Source of the DNA: Fonsecaea monophora
Taxonomy: Eukaryota > Ascomycota > Eurotiomycetes > Chaetothyriales > Herpotrichiellaceae
Length of the DNA: 64,000 nt
Direction: 5' to 3'
Assembly (NCBI RefSeq): GCF_001642475.1
Contig: NW_019174036.1
Location: forward strand, 1 to 64,000
The notes beneath the pieces were generated by a model. It was not told where the DNA came from, searched no databases, and saw nothing but the letters and a program-made list of their open reading frames with translations. The position numbers and the translations under genes were made by a program. This document shows positions 10,476 to 20,716 of the stretch, piece after piece (the first letter of the stretch is position 1; each line of letters opens with the position of its first letter).

Positions 10476-10847
10476 ATGGCGCAAACACGCGGCGCAACCG
10501 GCCACTCCAAGCCAAGAGTCTTTGCCACCGTCTCGACCGAGCCTGTGCGCAAACGCAAGACGACGGCTACCACTACGGACGGCGCCACCAAGAAGAAGCG
10601 CAAGACTGCTCCGAAGAAGGCGGGCGCGACAACCACCGGCGCAGGTGTCACGAAGAAACGCGCGCCTGCGTCGCACCACAAGAGAAAGCCCACAATTGCG
10701 GACAAGGTCGAGGGCGTGGTGGAGAAAGTCATCGGGACCGTCGAGGGAAAGCCCGGCAAGAAGGCTGCAGGCACGAAGAAGATCAAAGGCACAGACGGGA
10801 AAGGCAGCAAAGTGTCCAAGAACACCGCGAGGGTCGAAATATCCTAG
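10476..10847 (+). CDS. small lysine-rich basic protein, likely nuclear
   Basis: 123 aa, single exon. Almost a quarter Lys/Arg, with Ala, Thr and Gly making most of the rest. Motifs: KKKRKTAPKKA, KKRAPASHHKRKPT, then KVEGVVEKVIGTVEGKPGKKAAGTKK, a short amphipathic repeat-like helix. The composition recalls histone H1 tails or AT-hook-free HMG-like proteins, but no winged-helix domain is present. I do not recognise a named family. Several basic clusters would serve as nuclear localisation signals. The clean ATG follows CACTACCA. Confidence 0.6.
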   Translation: MAQTRGATGHSKPRVFATVSTEPVRKRKTTATTTDGATKKKRKTAPKKAGATTTGAGVTKKRAPASHHKRKPTIADKVEGVVEKVIGTVEGKPGKKAAGTKKIKGTDGKGSKVSKNTARVEIS

Positions 10848-12358
10848 ATCAAGGGTGTTCTCGACTTTGCACGAGACGCGAGACATGAGTGTTTCTGTCG
10901 CAGCAAACGTATGATCAGACAGAAGCTGGCGGAGAATGCTGTGCTGACTGGCCCACTTTGGATCTTTGTGGGAACGCATCGGACTTGTGTTATTTTACCC
11001 TTTCCCCCTTTGCCCACTTGCCCCCTTTGCCCACTTGCCCCCTTTGCCTCCCATCCCTGAGCTGGATTTTGGGGGTGGAGAGCATGGTCATCATCATCAT
11101 TAATGACATTACCACCGGGATTTTGTCTGACGCTTGCTCGCTCACTCACTCTGTTCCCGGGCATTCTTGTTCACACAATCCCAGACTCCTTTTCCTTGTT
11201 CGACTCGAGGCCCGAAAACTCGAGGCTCGAGGCTCAAGGCTGAGGATTCGGAGCTCAGGGACTGACTGACCTTACATGACATGACATGATATGGCACGGC
11301 ACGGCACGGCATAACGACAATTGGGTATTGTTTACGAGAATTCGCACAGGAGTTTTTGCAAAGGGCATTGTTATCCATCACAACACATCACATCACGAGG
11401 CAAGATTTCTTTGGTTCAGGATACCTCGCATGGATCTGGTCTGGTATTGCCATCTGAGTTGGGCCGGGTTGGCTGGCTGGGCCCATACCATCATCATCCA
11501 TGGTAATAAGAAACCCAAAACCCAAAACCCCTTAGATAGTAGGTAGCTTCAAAGGTCACCTTATGCCTACCTACCTACCTCCCTCCCTCCCTTCCACTAC
11601 TTACCTGTTTAACTGCATGTCTATGTCCCTCGGTCCTTATGATCCAACATCCCTACTCATAGATAGAGACACACAGGTTCACAGGTACAAACTGAGGTAC
11701 AGAGGTAGAGGTACAACGGCAATGAATAGAGAGATACCTAGGAATACCTCACTCGCTCAGTTCTAATCTATCAATCTATCTATCTAGGAAACGAGCAACG
11801 CGGGAGGAACTCAGCCTGTCACAGGCCTTTCTTACACCTCGAACAATGGGAGAGCATGTTCATAATCAAGTCTCTCCGAAATTCGTACTCTAGTACTCAT
11901 TCTACTCATTGTAGTCCGTACTGGAACCTCGTATGTATTACTTTTCTAGTTGGCTAGCACGATATCAAGGTGCAAGTGCACCATGCTCATGGGATATTTC
12001 GCTCGCTTGTAACAATTCTCCCATTCCATTCCTCTGTTCACATATGCAATTTTGTCCTTTGTCCATGTCGAGACTTTCATTCCCTTTCGTTCGTCATCCA
12101 TGTCGCTTTTCGATCCATGCTATTTCCGAAATCCCTATTCCCGTGTTGAAGTCAAAAACGCCGTACCAGGTCAATCTGTCCCTTTCCCAGTATCAACAAT
12201 GTCGGAGTTACAGTACAATCTCGTCACTTCGTGCGTCTTGTTCCGCGCTTCCTCCAGATTTGTAGTTGTCTGTCATCGACGCGACCGATGAGAGGCCTTG
12301 TCTAACATGGGCAACTTCGAGTCCTGAGAAGAACACGCTCATCGATACCACCACTCAT
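10848..12358. other. 1.5-kb intergenic region rich in short repeats
   Basis: No gene supported. It holds a 17-bp tandem repeat (11004-11048), short pentamer runs of ACATG and GGCAC (11274-11311), AAACCCA repeats near 11514-11532, a CTAC/CTCC run near 11567-11590 and ATCT repeats near 11768-11788. Open frames here are short and unlike protein. Confidence 0.5.
11004..11048. repeat. 17-bp tandem repeat, 2.6 copies
   Basis: The unit CCCCCTTTGCCCACTTG is repeated exactly twice (11004-11020, 11021-11037) followed by a partial third copy. Confidence 0.9.
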
Positions 12359-13516
12359 TCAGTCATCCAGGCTGTCTCGTCTATCTCTTCTCCAGCCACC
12401 AGACCTTGGAGGTCCTTGACCGCTGAGGCTGGGAAGTGGATGATGATAGGCCTTGGTATTCTGGTTCTGGACGCTCTGGTTGTCAAAGTCTTGGTTTGCG
12501 TGGAATGAACCAGGCACGGTGCGGATTGGACGTTGGGGGCTGTGATTTTTGCTCGGCGAGTGGTATCTTGGTGGACGAGGACCAGACATTGGCGCAGCAG
12601 CCGGTGGTGGAGTCGCGACACTGAAGCTGCCTTCTTGGCCGTACGAAAAGTCACGACGTGATTGACGTTTCTCAGGACTGTGCTGGCGAGAAGACGGTGC
12701 TTGCCGGGTGCTGTTGCTGCCAATGTCACTGCCGCCACGTGAGGTCTCGGTGTAGTCCGTGCCGTAGAACAGGGCATCCGAGTCTCTGTTGAGACCCCCC
12801 ACACGGGCAGCCTTTTCGTGTCGATATGCGCGGACATCGTAGTCCTGGCCACCTTCCCAGCGGGCTTCCTTGGCCTCTCGTAACTTTCTCTCTTTTGCCG
12901 TCTCCTTTTGCTTCCTTGACTGCTTCTCCTTGATGATAGGTGCTTCAGAAGACAGCTCTGTCATCGTCTCAGTCATAGCCTCTGTCATGGTATCTGGGAT
13001 CGTAGCCGTGTCTTTGTCCGAGTACCCATCTCCCACAACGCTACCACCACCTAGCTTGGTACTCTTGGTAGCGTTACTAAGAGTCGTTCCATTGGGGCCC
13101 TTTCGTCTCAAGACGGTAGACTTGTATTCATCCCAGTCACCCTTTTGCCATTTAAAGCCGCCGTTCTTGGCCCAAAAGAAGAACCAGATGGCAAGGATGA
13201 CGAAAGAAGCTCCGATAATGGCGAATAGCGCCTGGATACCTTTCATGTTGATATCATTAGGATCAACTGACCCGGCACCAGGGTTTGGGTCTTTTGTATG
13301 TTGGGCATCTCTTGCGGTGAGGACATTATAGCTATCTATCGGAGATAGCATGGGAGGAGAGTCATCGCTTCGGGGGATGAGGGGATTGTAGACCAGATTC
13401 CGTTTAGAAAATGAGGTTGTCGTCGGCATTTCGTTCAGGTCCGTGGAGCGTGCATCGAGTTCAAGGGAAGAGAATTTGAGGTCGGGTATGTCAACATGGG
13501 AATTGACCGGAGCCAT
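12359..13516 (-). CDS. single-pass membrane protein, function unknown
   Basis: 385 aa, single exon. Residues 1-90 are polar with no classical signal peptide. One strong membrane segment lies at about 94-115 (GIQALFAIIGASFVILAIWFFFW), followed by a basic flank, so the C-terminal side is probably cytosolic. The long tail is disordered: an MTEAMTETMTE repeat near 185, a Lys/Glu-rich helix (KQSRKQKETAKERKLREAKEARW) and Pro/Arg/Ser-rich ends. This layout is common among uncharacterised proteins of filamentous ascomycetes. I know no named family for it. The start is the first ATG after an in-frame stop region. Confidence 0.7.
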   Translation of the reverse strand: MAPVNSHVDIPDLKFSSLELDARSTDLNEMPTTTSFSKRNLVYNPLIPRSDDSPPMLSPIDSYNVLTARDAQHTKDPNPGAGSVDPNDINMKGIQALFAIIGASFVILAIWFFFWAKNGGFKWQKGDWDEYKSTVLRRKGPNGTTLSNATKSTKLGGGSVVGDGYSDKDTATIPDTMTEAMTETMTELSSEAPIIKEKQSRKQKETAKERKLREAKEARWEGGQDYDVRAYRHEKAARVGGLNRDSDALFYGTDYTETSRGGSDIGSNSTRQAPSSRQHSPEKRQSRRDFSYGQEGSFSVATPPPAAAPMSGPRPPRYHSPSKNHSPQRPIRTVPGSFHANQDFDNQSVQNQNTKAYHHPLPSLSGQGPPRSGGWRRDRRDSLDD

Positions 13517-13955
13517 GATGGTAGGGAAGAGAGCAGCAACGCTCTCGAGGGAAACGCTTCGTCAGTGCAGCTGTTCTTCTGTCGTATATCACAGATGTTC
13601 GGTGCGTAAGGGGACGATAAGAGACGGTGTTTCGATGTAGTGTCTTGTAGACAATTTGACGGTGTGGTAATTTTGCAGAGGGTCAGATATGGAATGTCCA
13701 GATGGGCAGATGAGAAACTCACCTCTGCGAAGAGACTTTTGTGAGCGAAATACTGTTGTATGGCTGTGAATATGTGGTGGCAGGAAACACTGAAGAGGCT
13801 GGGGAGCAAGGCTGGGCAGCCGCCAGGCGAGGCTGCGCCATATATTTTGTCCAGTGATAATGACGCAATTGTTGATTAACTCCGAATCAGGCATAGCTCC
13901 GTTTCCACAGCAGCCTCACGTGTCTCTCTATTATTGTCCCACGACTCATGCCACG
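13517..13955. other. intergenic, nothing recognised
   Basis: 5' flank of the membrane-protein gene and 3' flank of the NAD(P)-binding gene, both on the minus strand. No supported feature. Confidence 0.45.
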
Positions 13956-15100
13956 CTACCTCGACTCGTTCAAGAATTCCACCAACCCGACTTCGTTATG
14001 TTTGTAACCCAACTTCTCTGCGCGTCGCGACACGAACCTCATATTGCTCGCCATCAGCATCGGCAATTCGCCCCCGCCTGCTTCCTCCAAAGCTACACTT
14101 CTGGCTCGAGGCTCCCGCACGATCCCTTCCGCGTACAATGTTTTCGCAAAGGCGTCTGATGCTTTCTTCCAGGAAACTTCCGGTCCCCCAATCAGGAAAC
14201 ATCGCTCATAGACAGATCCTTGAGGATCCTCCTCGTGCAATGCCAGGTCCAAGACCTTCAGCATGAAGGGGGCTATGGCATTGACGTGGAGGCAATTGAA
14301 GAGGGCACTTCCGTCTCCTACGTATGGCACAAATCCCAGCTCTTTGGCCTTCTCGCGGTAGATTAGTTGGATCACTCCCAAAGCCGGAATTGGGCCAGCA
14401 GCTTCGCCATATATTCCAGAAGGGAAGACAATGTAGGTCCCGATATTGCTTGTTTTGCCCGCAGTTAAGACTCTGCATGATGAGTTGTCAGTCAATTATG
14501 ACAGATACTATGATGCCCAAAGAAGATCATACACGGTGTCAGGCCCACCATTGAGCATGGAAGGGTTGATAAGCTTCATGTCTTCTGGACTGCAATCCTG
14601 CTGCATGTCAGTAAGTTCATTCCGCGTAGTTCAAAGGTGCCATTTCGCTCACGTCCCAGATCTTCGTTTCGGCGTGAAACGCCCCATCCGTCCATCTCTT
14701 ATCCACAAAATTACCAGTCCCACTCATGTGAATGAGTGTCTTCTTCTTATCTTGCGGCTGCTGATTTAAGCCTGCCACAACCGCCTCGCTCAAAGGCACA
14801 TCCCATGACGAACCCACGTTGATGACGATGTCGTGTTCTCGCGCTAACGCGGTGATCTTGTTCTTCTCATCGAAAGTGCCATGCACGATGCGTTTAATGC
14901 CTGCTGTTTCGTACAAGTACTTGTCGAGGGTATTATTCCGCAAGAAGACCGTGACTGGGAGTTGGGAATATTCTCTCTTCAGAGCCAAAACGAGATGTGC
15001 TTGGAGATAATGTCAGTCAACCAGCCAAGTTATGAGACAATTGTGGAGGCAACTTACAACCAACAAGGCCTGTTACACCAAAAATCAAAATCGAGGGCAT
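13956..15100 (-). CDS. NAD(P)-binding Rossmann protein, NmrA/extended-SDR type
   Basis: Four exons, 15100-15058, 14999-14653, 14600-14533 and 14472-13956, give 324 aa. The cofactor motif GVTGLVGS (residues 8-15) is split by the first intron, and the chain continues LVLALKREYSQLPVTVFLRN as in NmrA-like and extended short-chain dehydrogenase/epimerase proteins. Later landmarks are DIVINVGSSWD, LIHMSGTGN and TYIVFPSGIYGEA, where the Tyr could be catalytic. Splice phases agree at each junction (1, 0, 2). The donors are GTAAGT, GTGAGC and GTATGA. It is most like fungal NAD-dependent epimerase/dehydratase or isoflavone-reductase-like proteins; the substrate cannot be told. The intron boundaries around 14533-14652 are the least certain. 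Confidence 0.8.
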
Positions 15101-16059
15101 GGTCGATGCTGGATCCGCTGCGACAAACGTTTGAATCGACGTGTCAATTGGTTTTTGAAGTCCTGCGGTATGCTCTTGTGGGAGGAATCGATCAAGCTCT
15201 TCAGGTCTACTATTCGACTTATATACTCTTCGAGCCTGACCAAATGCCCTCTCATCAGATCCAATATTCCCTCGAGTTCGTCGCGTGTCCATACCACAAA
15301 CAGTCTACTGGCCGAGGATACTCATCCGCCACCAAGCACAAGCCTCTCGAGGCTTCAGGCTCTAGGCTCTTATAAAGATGGGTGACCAAGTACCACGGAT
15401 TGCGGATCAGCGGACTGCACAAAGCTCCCGACAGCCCAGCCCAGCCCAGTCCAGTTCAAGAGCACTGGCTCTCATCGATGGACTGGTGATTCTTCTATGA
15501 AACTCTATTCGTTCACCACGGATTCATGGACCTCAGAAACACGGTCGGGCGTGTCTTCATAAGCAAAAGCCATGGTCGCATTTATGCGAGACAGCACCAT
15601 CTGCTGTGCTCTTATTGGTGCCCCAGAAAAATTACCCTTCCGAGCCATTGGGGCCAAGCGGATCGACCAAGGACAGGGCTTGAGAACAATGGATGCTGTG
15701 CTATAATCAATCATATATTCATCAGAGATGCCGTTTTTTGAGGCTGTTGAGGAAATGATGAGAGAGAGAGAAAAAAAACTACTTCTTTCATACGAGCTGC
15801 TGGCTGTAGAAGAATGAAGGCTCAATGTTGACAATCATAATTTTGTGGGTTTCTCTCTCAAGACGGTCCCCTTCATTCATGGGCTTTTAATCACCCTTGT
15901 CTGTCGAGCACTTGTCTCTCTCGTACAGTCAGTCCTGTGCGAATACCTCCTCCCTCCTCCCTCTTCCCTCCTTCGCAGCTTGATTCCCCCAAAATACCTC
16001 GTGCGTATGTTATGTTTTGATCTTTGGATCTCAAATTCTCGAGGCGGATGTCAATGCAA
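15101..16059. other. intergenic, nothing recognised
   Basis: About 960 bp between two minus-strand genes. Short frames near 15505-15834 are Ser-rich and not convincing. A small CCAGC repeat is at about 15436-15452. Confidence 0.45.
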
Positions 16060-17367
16060 TCAGTCGACGGTGCAGATCAACTTGCCCATGGTCTGGTTGC
16101 TCTGAAGCATCTTGTGGCCCTCCTGGATTTCGGACATCTTGAAGACCTTTTCGACAATGACCTTGAAGCGGCCATCGATGAAGCGGGGCAGGGCGTGCTC
16201 GACGAGCATGTCGCGCAGGCGGCCCTGGTAGGCCTCGTCACGGCTGCGGAGGCTGGACCCCTCGTAGCGGAGGCGCTTGCGCAGGAAGCGCGACACGTCG
16301 ACGGGCTTCTCGACGACGTTGCCGCCCAAGTTGCCCAGGTTGACGATGTGGCCGTCGCGGGCCGCCGCGTCGAGGTTCTGGTCAAAGTAGCCGGCGCCGA
16401 TGAAGTCGACAATCAGGTCGACGCCCTTGCCGTCGGTTTGCTTGAGCAAGGCCTGCGCCCAGTCGCCCTCCTTGTACGAAAAACCCTCGGTCGCGCCCAG
16501 CGACTTGCAAAACTCAATCTTCTCGCGTGAGCTCGCCGTCACGTACACGGCCGAGGCGTTGTCGGCCTTGGACAGCTGGATGCCCGCGATCGACACGCTC
16601 GACGCCCCCGCGTGCCACAGCACCGACATGCCCGGCTTGAACTCGCCCACCAGGTAGAGCGCCTGCGTCGCCGTGATCCACGTCTCGGGGATGCCAGCCG
16701 CCTCCTCCCAGCTGAGTTCCTTGGGCTTGTGTACCAGCATGTGCGTGCTGACGGCGATGTACTCGGCGTAGGCGCCACCGTAGGCGAGGCCAAAGACCTC
16801 GTCGCCGATGTTGAAGCCCCGTTCGGGTTCGGAGCCAAAGGCCTCGATGGTACCGGAAAATTCGACGCCCATGATCGGGCCCGCCTGCGGTGGTAACGGG
16901 TATCCGCCTTCTCGCTGGAGGAGATCCATGCGGTTCAGGCCAAAAGCCTTGATTTTGACGAGAGCCTGGCTGCCCTTGGCCACCGGTTTGGGAGTGTCGG
17001 GGTTGATGAAGAGGGCGGAAATGGGACCCTTTCCGCCCTTGATGTCGACTGCGCGCATGGTTGCCATGGCTCTTGCGGGTGTGCTTCTAGCTGACGGCTG
17101 GACGCGACTGTGAAGAGTCCTGATAGCAAACTTGTTCTTACTTCTGGTGGTACTGCTCAAGGGTGATATTGATGTTGATGCTGATGCTGATGCTGAAAAG
17201 GATCTTCTTGCCCCGAGAGACGTCGATGTCTGCAGTATATGTAAAGACGGACAAATGCGCTGGCCCTGAAGAATTGCTATTGAGAACGGGTAATAGCCGG
17301 TCACTAGCCGTTGGAGATGCGGGATTTCTAATGCAACCCTTGAGCAGACAGTCGCCGTCGAGTTCAT
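16060..17367 (-). CDS. NADPH quinone oxidoreductase, PIG3-like MDR family
   Basis: Zinc-independent medium-chain reductase that would reduce quinones with NADPH. The 435-aa frame has a 100-residue leader and a catalytic body of about 335 residues starting MATMRAVDIKG (ATG at 17067). Body motifs: GLNRMDLLQREGGYP, MGVEFSGTIEAFG, WITATQALYLVGEF, HAGASSVSIAGIQLSKA in the cofactor loop, VTASSREKIEFCKSLGA, and the ending TMGKLICTVD. This matches human TP53I3/PIG3 and bacterial QOR-2 types. The leader (1-100) is rich in Ser, Arg and Ala, almost free of acidic residues, and includes a hexanucleotide-encoded SASASAS run, so it may be a mitochondrial presequence. Translation may also start at 17067. 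The sequence is distinctly GC-rich in the body. Confidence 0.87.
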   Translation of the reverse strand: MNSTATVCSRVALEIPHLQRLVTGYYPFSIAILQGQRICPSLHILQTSTSLGARRSFSASASASTSISPLSSTTRSKNKFAIRTLHSRVQPSARSTPARAMATMRAVDIKGGKGPISALFINPDTPKPVAKGSQALVKIKAFGLNRMDLLQREGGYPLPPQAGPIMGVEFSGTIEAFGSEPERGFNIGDEVFGLAYGGAYAEYIAVSTHMLVHKPKELSWEEAAGIPETWITATQALYLVGEFKPGMSVLWHAGASSVSIAGIQLSKADNASAVYVTASSREKIEFCKSLGATEGFSYKEGDWAQALLKQTDGKGVDLIVDFIGAGYFDQNLDAAARDGHIVNLGNLGGNVVEKPVDVSRFLRKRLRYEGSSLRSRDEAYQGRLRDMLVEHALPRFIDGRFKVIVEKVFKMSEIQEGHKMLQSNQTMGKLICTVD

Positions 17368-18043
17368 TCAATGTCGATACGGGCGAGAGAGAGGAGGAGA
17401 AGAAGAGGACGAAGATCGCAGCCTCGGGATCGACGGCAGGCGGATGATAGATTCGAGGGATTGGCGAAGCAAAGACAAAGGTGACACCAGGCTACGGAGA
17501 TATGATTACCTCAAGGCTGCTTCCCGATTAGGTTGTGTTTAAATGCCGCCAGGAAAGGTATAGAGAGGGGCATCATCATAGCAGCGCAAGGATGCGCACG
17601 ATGAGGCCCTCGTACACGATACGAGGTGCAGACGAGGTGCGAGGAACTCTGCGGATGACGTGACGCCATTACTAACGAAACATTTCGGAGGTTTCCAGAT
17701 TAGTAGTAAAAGTAGTAAAAGTAATCAGCGAAAGTAGTGAATTTCCACCGGATCCAGCATTACTCTGTGCCACTGGGGGCTTCATGGCCTTCAGCCACCG
17801 AGATTCATCCATCATTTCCACATGCATAACTCGCAGCTATCAATACAGGCACCCAGGTGCATCCCAAATGACAAAGCACACTTGACCCTAGCACTCTGGG
17901 TGGCACTCAGTGGCTTGCTTTCTGTCCCCAGTGTAGTCTTTCGGTAGGCAAAAGGCTTATCATTCAGGTATAGTGCCATCATCACCTCAGTTGTTTTCCC
18001 AACACCCCAATCCACGATAACCACAACTTCTGCTACTCCTCCT
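17368..18043. other. intergenic, short AGTA repeats
   Basis: 5' flank of the oxidoreductase and 3' flank of RPA1. A run of AGTA/AAGTA repeats lies at about 17700-17737. No gene supported. Confidence 0.45.
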
Positions 18044-20047
18044 CTAGTCAATGTTGTATTGCTTGATCAATTCAATCAGCTTCTGTGATTCTGTCACATA
18101 GTTCAAAGGCGCGGCCGATGTGACTTGATATCGAACCCTAGTACTCGCGTTAGTCTCCGTGTCAACAACATCATGGGTCGGTCGTTTTTACCGTTGTTGT
18201 TCCTGGAAAGTGTCAAGTTTAGCCTTGCATTTCCAATTCCATGTCTTGCAGTTGGCCTCGGAGAATATCTCGGCTAGCCTCTTCTCGTCCACCTCCTTGA
18301 TCTCCATCAGCTCATCCGCGGTCATACCAATGACCAGTCGGCCCGTTTCGTCGAAACAGCTGACCCAGATTTGGCCAGTGTGATCGCTAATGTTGACCGA
18401 CATGATATAGCGGTATTCAGGTTTTGGATGGTTCTTGTCACATCGTTCGCAGCGCCACTGACCGGGGTCGATCTCGAAAACTTTCTTGTTGCACCCCTCC
18501 GACAAACATGCCGGGTAACAAAAGTTGTCCTGCTTGATGTATTGTATTGAAGCCTTGACGGAGAAGAAGTCGGCATTGTCAGACATTCCCAATTGCTCGT
18601 CTTTGACTTGCGAAATGGTCTTAAACGGATCACCTCGAGAACCGGTTCCAGATGCCGCTGTGCCTTGGATGTTTGCATGAGTCGCAAAATTGCCACTCCG
18701 ACCTTGGTCCTCATACCACCCTTTCAATTTGTGTGCTTCAGGCATGTCGGGATTGGCGCTAACCGACCCAGAACTTAGCAGACTCAAGCTGCGTCCGCCA
18801 AAATCTGAGACTTTGACACCTTTGAAAGCGACCACTGATTCAGGTGGAATGTCAAACGAGGCCGCCGTTTTCCCCCAGATGGTTAGACGCACCGAGTATC
18901 CAGTGTTATCGACCAGAGTGAGCTCTCTCTTATCATAGGGCTTGCTTGTGGTTTTTGACGTGATTTGTGAAGTCTCACCGACCTCCTTGAGCACCCCAAT
19001 GATGTCAATGGTTGTGTCTTTCTCCACAGATTGCAAGTCTGCGATGCTGGTGAAGTTGTATCGAACTTGGGGAACGTCATCTTGATCCTCGGCTTTCTCG
19101 ACAGTGGTGTCTTTCTCAAAGTGAAGCTCATAGTCATTTGCCAAGTTTGAAAATTGTTTCTTCGCCAATGAGACCCTGCAAGGACTCGAAATGTAGTAGA
19201 CGCTGCCCTCTTGAAACAGATCGTACAGCTGATCGCATTGGTCATTGAAACCCGTGGCCCGGATTTCGCCACTTTCGTCCAGCAGGTTGACGCTGAAAAG
19301 CTTGCCCTCGCCATTACGATTATGCCATGTCTTGATGTCCGACTTGCTCGTGCAACGCGCCTTGATGGTCCACTTATTGGAGTATGGTGAAATTGCTTCG
19401 ATGGGGTAGATGTTCGCATGAGCGGATGACGATGGCTTCGCATGACCCATGGGTCGGTTCTGTTTCGGCTGCTCTTGTTTGTTTCCATAGAATCCATTGC
19501 TCGTAATCGACGTAGGGTATGCCTTCTCTTCATCTTCAGCCTTCAGCTCCAGTGGTTTCGGGTCGCCGAGTTTCTCGTGCTCCCCATACTCTTCGAGGAC
19601 TTTGATATCGGTCACGATGAGAATGCTGGACAGAGCGTTAGTGTCATTGTAAGTCAGCGAAAGAGCCTGTCTTACCGTTTAGCCTTGACCTTGTTCGCAG
19701 AATATCCCATCAGTTGCACGAGAACTCCTCTGCGGAGAATCTTTTCCTCTACCAGCTGATTCTGGTGCACGGCCAGCATCGTCTGAATGTAGTTTTTCGT
19801 GTCGCTGAAAATGACTCGGTGGCGCTCCTGACCACCTTGTTGCGTGGCAATAGGCTTGATTTGAACACATTCTGTTTCCTGTCAGTCTTCATCGAAGGTA
19901 CCACGATCTCGGAGTGTATGGAACCCTCTGATCACGACATGGTGACTTACGCATGACGGGGTGTTCGACCCGTCCAGGACGATCCTCAAAAATGTCGGCG
20001 AGCGAACCTGCATCGATGCGCGCGAGCGCAGCAGCAGGGGAATTCAT
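18044..20047 (-). CDS. RFA1: replication protein A large subunit (RPA70)
   Basis: Largest subunit of the single-stranded-DNA-binding RPA trimer in replication, repair and recombination. Four exons, 20047-19951, 19871-19676, 19625-18192 and 18137-18044, give 606 aa, the normal size. The N-terminal OB fold (MNSPAAALARIDAG to about 110) is followed by a flexible linker and two OB folds (IYPIEAISPYSNKWTIKARCTSK; VRYNFTSIADLQSVEKDTTID). The C-terminal OB fold holds the zinc ribbon CYPAC..CNKKVF..WRCERCDKN. The last short exon encodes the conserved end (APLNYVTESQKLIELIKQ). Splice phases are consistent. Two ACGCGT boxes lie 121-136 bp upstream of the ATG. Divergent from the DLH-like gene. Confidence 0.95.
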
Positions 20048-20167
20048 GGCTGGCACTGAAAGATGATTGAAACGAGGTAAAGACGAGTAATGATAGATCG
20101 AGGCAAAGGTTGGTGAGTTGAAATGTTTAGCGACACATAATGATGCCTGCGAGCTCCCACTTCTTCG

Positions 20168-20173
20168 ACGCGT
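20168..20173. promoter_or_regulatory. MluI cell-cycle box (ACGCGT), RPA1 promoter, copy 1
   Basis: Perfect palindromic ACGCGT, the binding site of the MBF (Mbp1/Swi6-type) G1/S factor, 121 bp upstream of the RPA1 start codon. Confidence 0.7.
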
Positions 20174-20177
20174 TCTA

Positions 20178-20183
20178 ACGCGT
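20178..20183. promoter_or_regulatory. MluI cell-cycle box (ACGCGT), RPA1 promoter, copy 2
   Basis: Second perfect ACGCGT, 10 bp (one helical turn) from the first. Paired MCBs are typical of replication genes in yeasts. Confidence 0.7.
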
Positions 20184-20716
20184 TAAGTGGTTCTCCCCGC
20201 CTGGTGCCCGCCACCGGTACAACAGCCTTGCAAGGAGAGGCGCTGACTAAACTTGCCAGGCAAAAACTACCATTGTCTGACGCCATGTTTTTGTCAAGGT
20301 CTCACTCCACCAATTCTGGCTGTCCTCCGCGTACGGTTCTCAGCCCAAGTATCCAGAGGGCAACCCTATTGTAGATAGACCATTTCCGGTACTCGTGTGC
20401 ATTGTCATTAGGCATAAGAACATACGGACATCTACGACAGTGAAATGCTGTACGTCCTTCTTCAAGCAGGACCTACTCTGTGACGTCTGCCACGATTCTC
20501 AGAGCAGTTTCCTGTCAGACCTTGTCATTTCTTTAGGCTGACCTCAAGGGTCAGACCCTACCAAGTATATCCAACATTCAAGGAGCCGGACAATCAGCAT
20601 CTTTTGCCAAAGTTTTTAGTCCCAAACTGATTAAGTCACATACCACAACTATCCAAGTAGACGAGAGTAAGGGCCCAGGGAAAGGAGAACTTACCTGACA
20701 CGTCTGTGTGCAACTT

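Larger units (their letters stand above)
20048..20716. promoter_or_regulatory. divergent promoter region, RPA1 and DLH-like gene
   Basis: 669 bp between divergent start codons. Apart from the two ACGCGT boxes I see no element I can name. Confidence 0.5.

Noticed and set aside
11510..11535. AAACCCA repeats as telomere-like sequence
   Set aside because: The unit is not TTAGGG/CCCTAA, only three copies exist, and the position is internal.
17812..18051. Minus-strand frame containing WGVGKTTEV, resembling a P-loop
   Set aside because: The Walker A spacing is wrong (no Gly five residues before the GK), there is no second NTPase motif, and the frame is short.
20044..20286. 80-codon frame overlapping the RPA1 start on the minus strand
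   Set aside because: It covers the RPA1 5' leader and the MluI boxes and ends just inside the RPA1 ATG in another frame. No conserved sequence.
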